From NCBI GenBank assembly GCA_019689515.1, contig JADGHI010000169.1:1-7743 (forward strand): DNA of 7,743 nucleotides, read 5' to 3'. Each line of letters begins with the position of its first letter. Within the stretch, counting starts at the first letter, position 1. The DNA comes from Acetobacteraceae bacterium. Its GTDB lineage: Bacteria; Pseudomonadota; Alphaproteobacteria; Acetobacterales; Acetobacteraceae. A program made the translations under genes and the position numbers. The notes under the pieces were generated by a model that saw nothing but the letters and a program-made list of their open reading frames with translations, ran no database searches and was not told where the DNA came from. Shown one piece after another: positions 6,579-7,743 of the stretch.

Positions 6579-7439
6579 TCAGTCGATGCGCGCCGGGTCG
6601 CCCGAGAAGCCGAGTTCGCAGACGCTGCCGCCGTGGAATTGCGCGGCGACGCTTCCGGCCTCGGGCGCGATGCCTCCCACCTCCGCCGCGAAGGCCTCCG
6701 CATCGTCCTGCGGCGCGTAGCCGACATGCGCCCGTGCCGCCGCGTCGCCGCCCCATTTTGCGCGCCGGTTGTTGGAGAGGCCATACAGCACGAGGAAATG
6801 GAAGGGCGGCGCCTCCACGCAGCACCGCGCGAGCCGCGCCATGTCGCCGTGGCTGATCCAGGCGTGGAGCTCGCGCGCATTGCCCGGCCGGGCGCGGAAG
6901 GCGCCGATGCGCAGGCAGGCGACCTCGATGCCGTGCTTGTCGGCGTAGAGCCGGCCGAGCGCCTCGCCGAACACCTTGCTCGCCCCGTAGAGGCCGCTCG
7001 GCCGCGGCGGCTCCTGCGTGCCGACCGCCCGCCCGGCGCGGTAGAAGCCGATGACGTGGTTGCTGCTGGCGAAGATCACGCGCCGCACGCCGTTCTGCTG
7101 CGCCGCTTCGAACAGCGCATGGCAGCCGAGGAGGTTGGCGCGCAGGATCGCCTCCGGCGTGCCGCCGGTCTCGCGCGGGATGCCGGCGAGGTGGATGACG
7201 CAGTCCACCTCCCGCGTGGCCGCCAGGGCCACGCCAGGCTCGGCGAGATCGCCCTGCAGCACCTCCTCGTGCCCGCATCCGTCGAGCGGCGCGATCGGGC
7301 GCAGGTCGTGCAGGCGAAGGCGCTCCGCGCAGCCGCGCAGGGCGGGGCGCAGCACGGTCCCGATCTCGCCCGCGGCGCCGGTGATCAGCAGGCGCCGCCA
7401 CCGTCGTGCGGCCGGCGGTGCCGGTGCCGCGTCGCCCAT
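6579..7439 (-). CDS. Uronate dehydrogenase-like NAD(P)-dependent SDR
   Basis: 286 residues. NAD-binding TGAAGEIG is at 20-27 and an acidic D45 lies in LHDLRP. HLAGI (83-87) follows, then SSNHVIGFY (125-133) and the catalytic pair Y151/K155 (YGASK). SSNHxIGxY, together with RIGAFRARPGNAR (177-189) and WISHGDM (194-200), resembles uronate dehydrogenase (Udh, EC 1.1.1.203), which oxidises galacturonate or glucuronate to aldaro-lactones. It is longer than the ~265 residues I recall for Udh, with an Ala/Pro-rich N-terminal extension before the Rossmann strand. The start codon is 3 bp after the stop of the upstream binding-protein gene, pointing to translational coupling; only a weak GGTGGATGG lies before it. 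The substrate is inferred from family resemblance only; another hydroxy-acid or sugar dehydrogenase or epimerase is possible. Cytoplasmic. Confidence 0.87.
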   Translation of the reverse strand: MGDAAPAPPAARRWRRLLITGAAGEIGTVLRPALRGCAERLRLHDLRPIAPLDGCGHEEVLQGDLAEPGVALAATREVDCVIHLAGIPRETGGTPEAILRANLLGCHALFEAAQQNGVRRVIFASSNHVIGFYRAGRAVGTQEPPRPSGLYGASKVFGEALGRLYADKHGIEVACLRIGAFRARPGNARELHAWISHGDMARLARCCVEAPPFHFLVLYGLSNNRRAKWGGDAAARAHVGYAPQDDAEAFAAEVGGIAPEAGSVAAQFHGGSVCELGFSGDPARID

Positions 7440-7442
7440 CGT

Positions 7443-7743
7443 TCAGCCATCCACCGTGATCTTCGCGTCCGCGACGATGCGGCCGAATTTCTCGGCCTCC
7501 TGGGTTACGAAGCGGCGGGATTCGGCAAGCCCCATGGACTGCACCAGCAGGCCCTGCTCCTCGAAGCGCTGGCGCAGGCCCGGCTCGCGCAGCGCCGCGG
7601 CGAGGACGCCGTGCAGGCGTTCCATGATCGGCTCCGGCACGCCTGCGGGCGCGAAGACGCCGAAGAAGTTGACCAGCTCATAGGCGGCGAGCGGCGGGTA
7701 TTCCGAAACCGACGGCACGTCGGGAAGCTGCGGCATCCGCTCG
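7443..7743 (-). CDS. Bug/TctC-family solute-binding protein, C-terminal part
   Basis: About 100 C-terminal residues; the gene continues past the right edge of the window. The visible part has the Bug-family PDVPSVSEYPPL and FFGVFAPAGVPEPIMERL segments, followed by a helix-rich end (REPGLRQRFEEQGL, FVTQEAEKFGRIVADA) and the TGA at 7445-7443. This is the usual second-lobe and C-terminal layout of TctC-type periplasmic proteins. The in-frame ATG at 7736 is internal, because coding continues upstream of it (ER before MPQLPDVP). It is the most upstream visible member of the minus-strand cluster, 3 bp before the SDR gene, and is a second binding protein besides the one at 4446-5561. The two C-terminal sequences differ clearly, so they are not recent duplicates. 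The ligand is unknown. Confidence 0.88.
   Translation of the reverse strand, partial: ERMPQLPDVPSVSEYPPLAAYELVNFFGVFAPAGVPEPIMERLHGVLAAALREPGLRQRFEEQGLLVQSMGLAESRRFVTQEAEKFGRIVADAKITVDG

Noticed and set aside
4323..6856. Two further long plus-strand open frames (4323-5732 and 5561-6856)
   Set aside because: Both are antisense shadows of the binding-protein and hydrolase genes. They have low-complexity composition and no motifs.

Overview
The window is very GC-rich (about 70% by eye). It reads as a chromosomal stretch of an alphaproteobacterium, most likely an Acetobacteraceae/Roseomonas-type or rhizobial organism. That placement is an inference from three things: base composition, the abundance of Bug/TctC-type binding proteins, and a small conserved protein that I recall mainly from such genomes. 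No tRNA, rRNA, CRISPR array, insertion sequence or phage gene was seen.

Left part (1-1294). Positions 1-62 show nothing I can assign. A small conserved protein gene (63-370, minus) is split by an apparent one-base deletion near 268-270. Divergent from it is a class I SAM-dependent methyltransferase gene (425-1294, plus). Its SAM-binding motif has Arg where the family normally has Gly. It ends 45 bp from the convergent neighbour, with a short GC hairpin in the gap.

Right part (1340-7743, all minus strand, so transcription runs from 7743 towards 1340). In transcription order: the C-terminus of a Bug/TctC-type solute-binding protein (cut by the window edge); a uronate-dehydrogenase-like SDR (3 bp gap); an alpha/beta hydrolase carrying the full fluoroacetate/haloacetate dehalogenase residue set (31 bp gap); a second, complete Bug/TctC protein with a twin-arginine-like signal (92 bp gap); a 653-residue TctA permease whose last ~150 residues look like a fused TctB (43 bp gap); and a second extended SDR epimerase/dehydratase (105 bp gap). 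A perfect 11-bp hairpin and a plausible sigma70-type promoter precede the last gene, so it may be partly uncoupled from the rest.

How the genes may work together (inference): the periplasmic binding protein(s) and TctAB import an organic acid, the hydrolase/dehalogenase cleaves it or a derivative, and one or two NAD(P)-dependent SDRs process the product. This is a credible catabolic cassette for an unknown, possibly halogenated or sugar-acid, carboxylate. It is built from known families. Its most distinctive points are the TctA-TctB fusion, the dehalogenase-like enzyme inside a tripartite tricarboxylate transporter operon, and the two binding proteins. I do not see clear evidence for a wholly new class of system.
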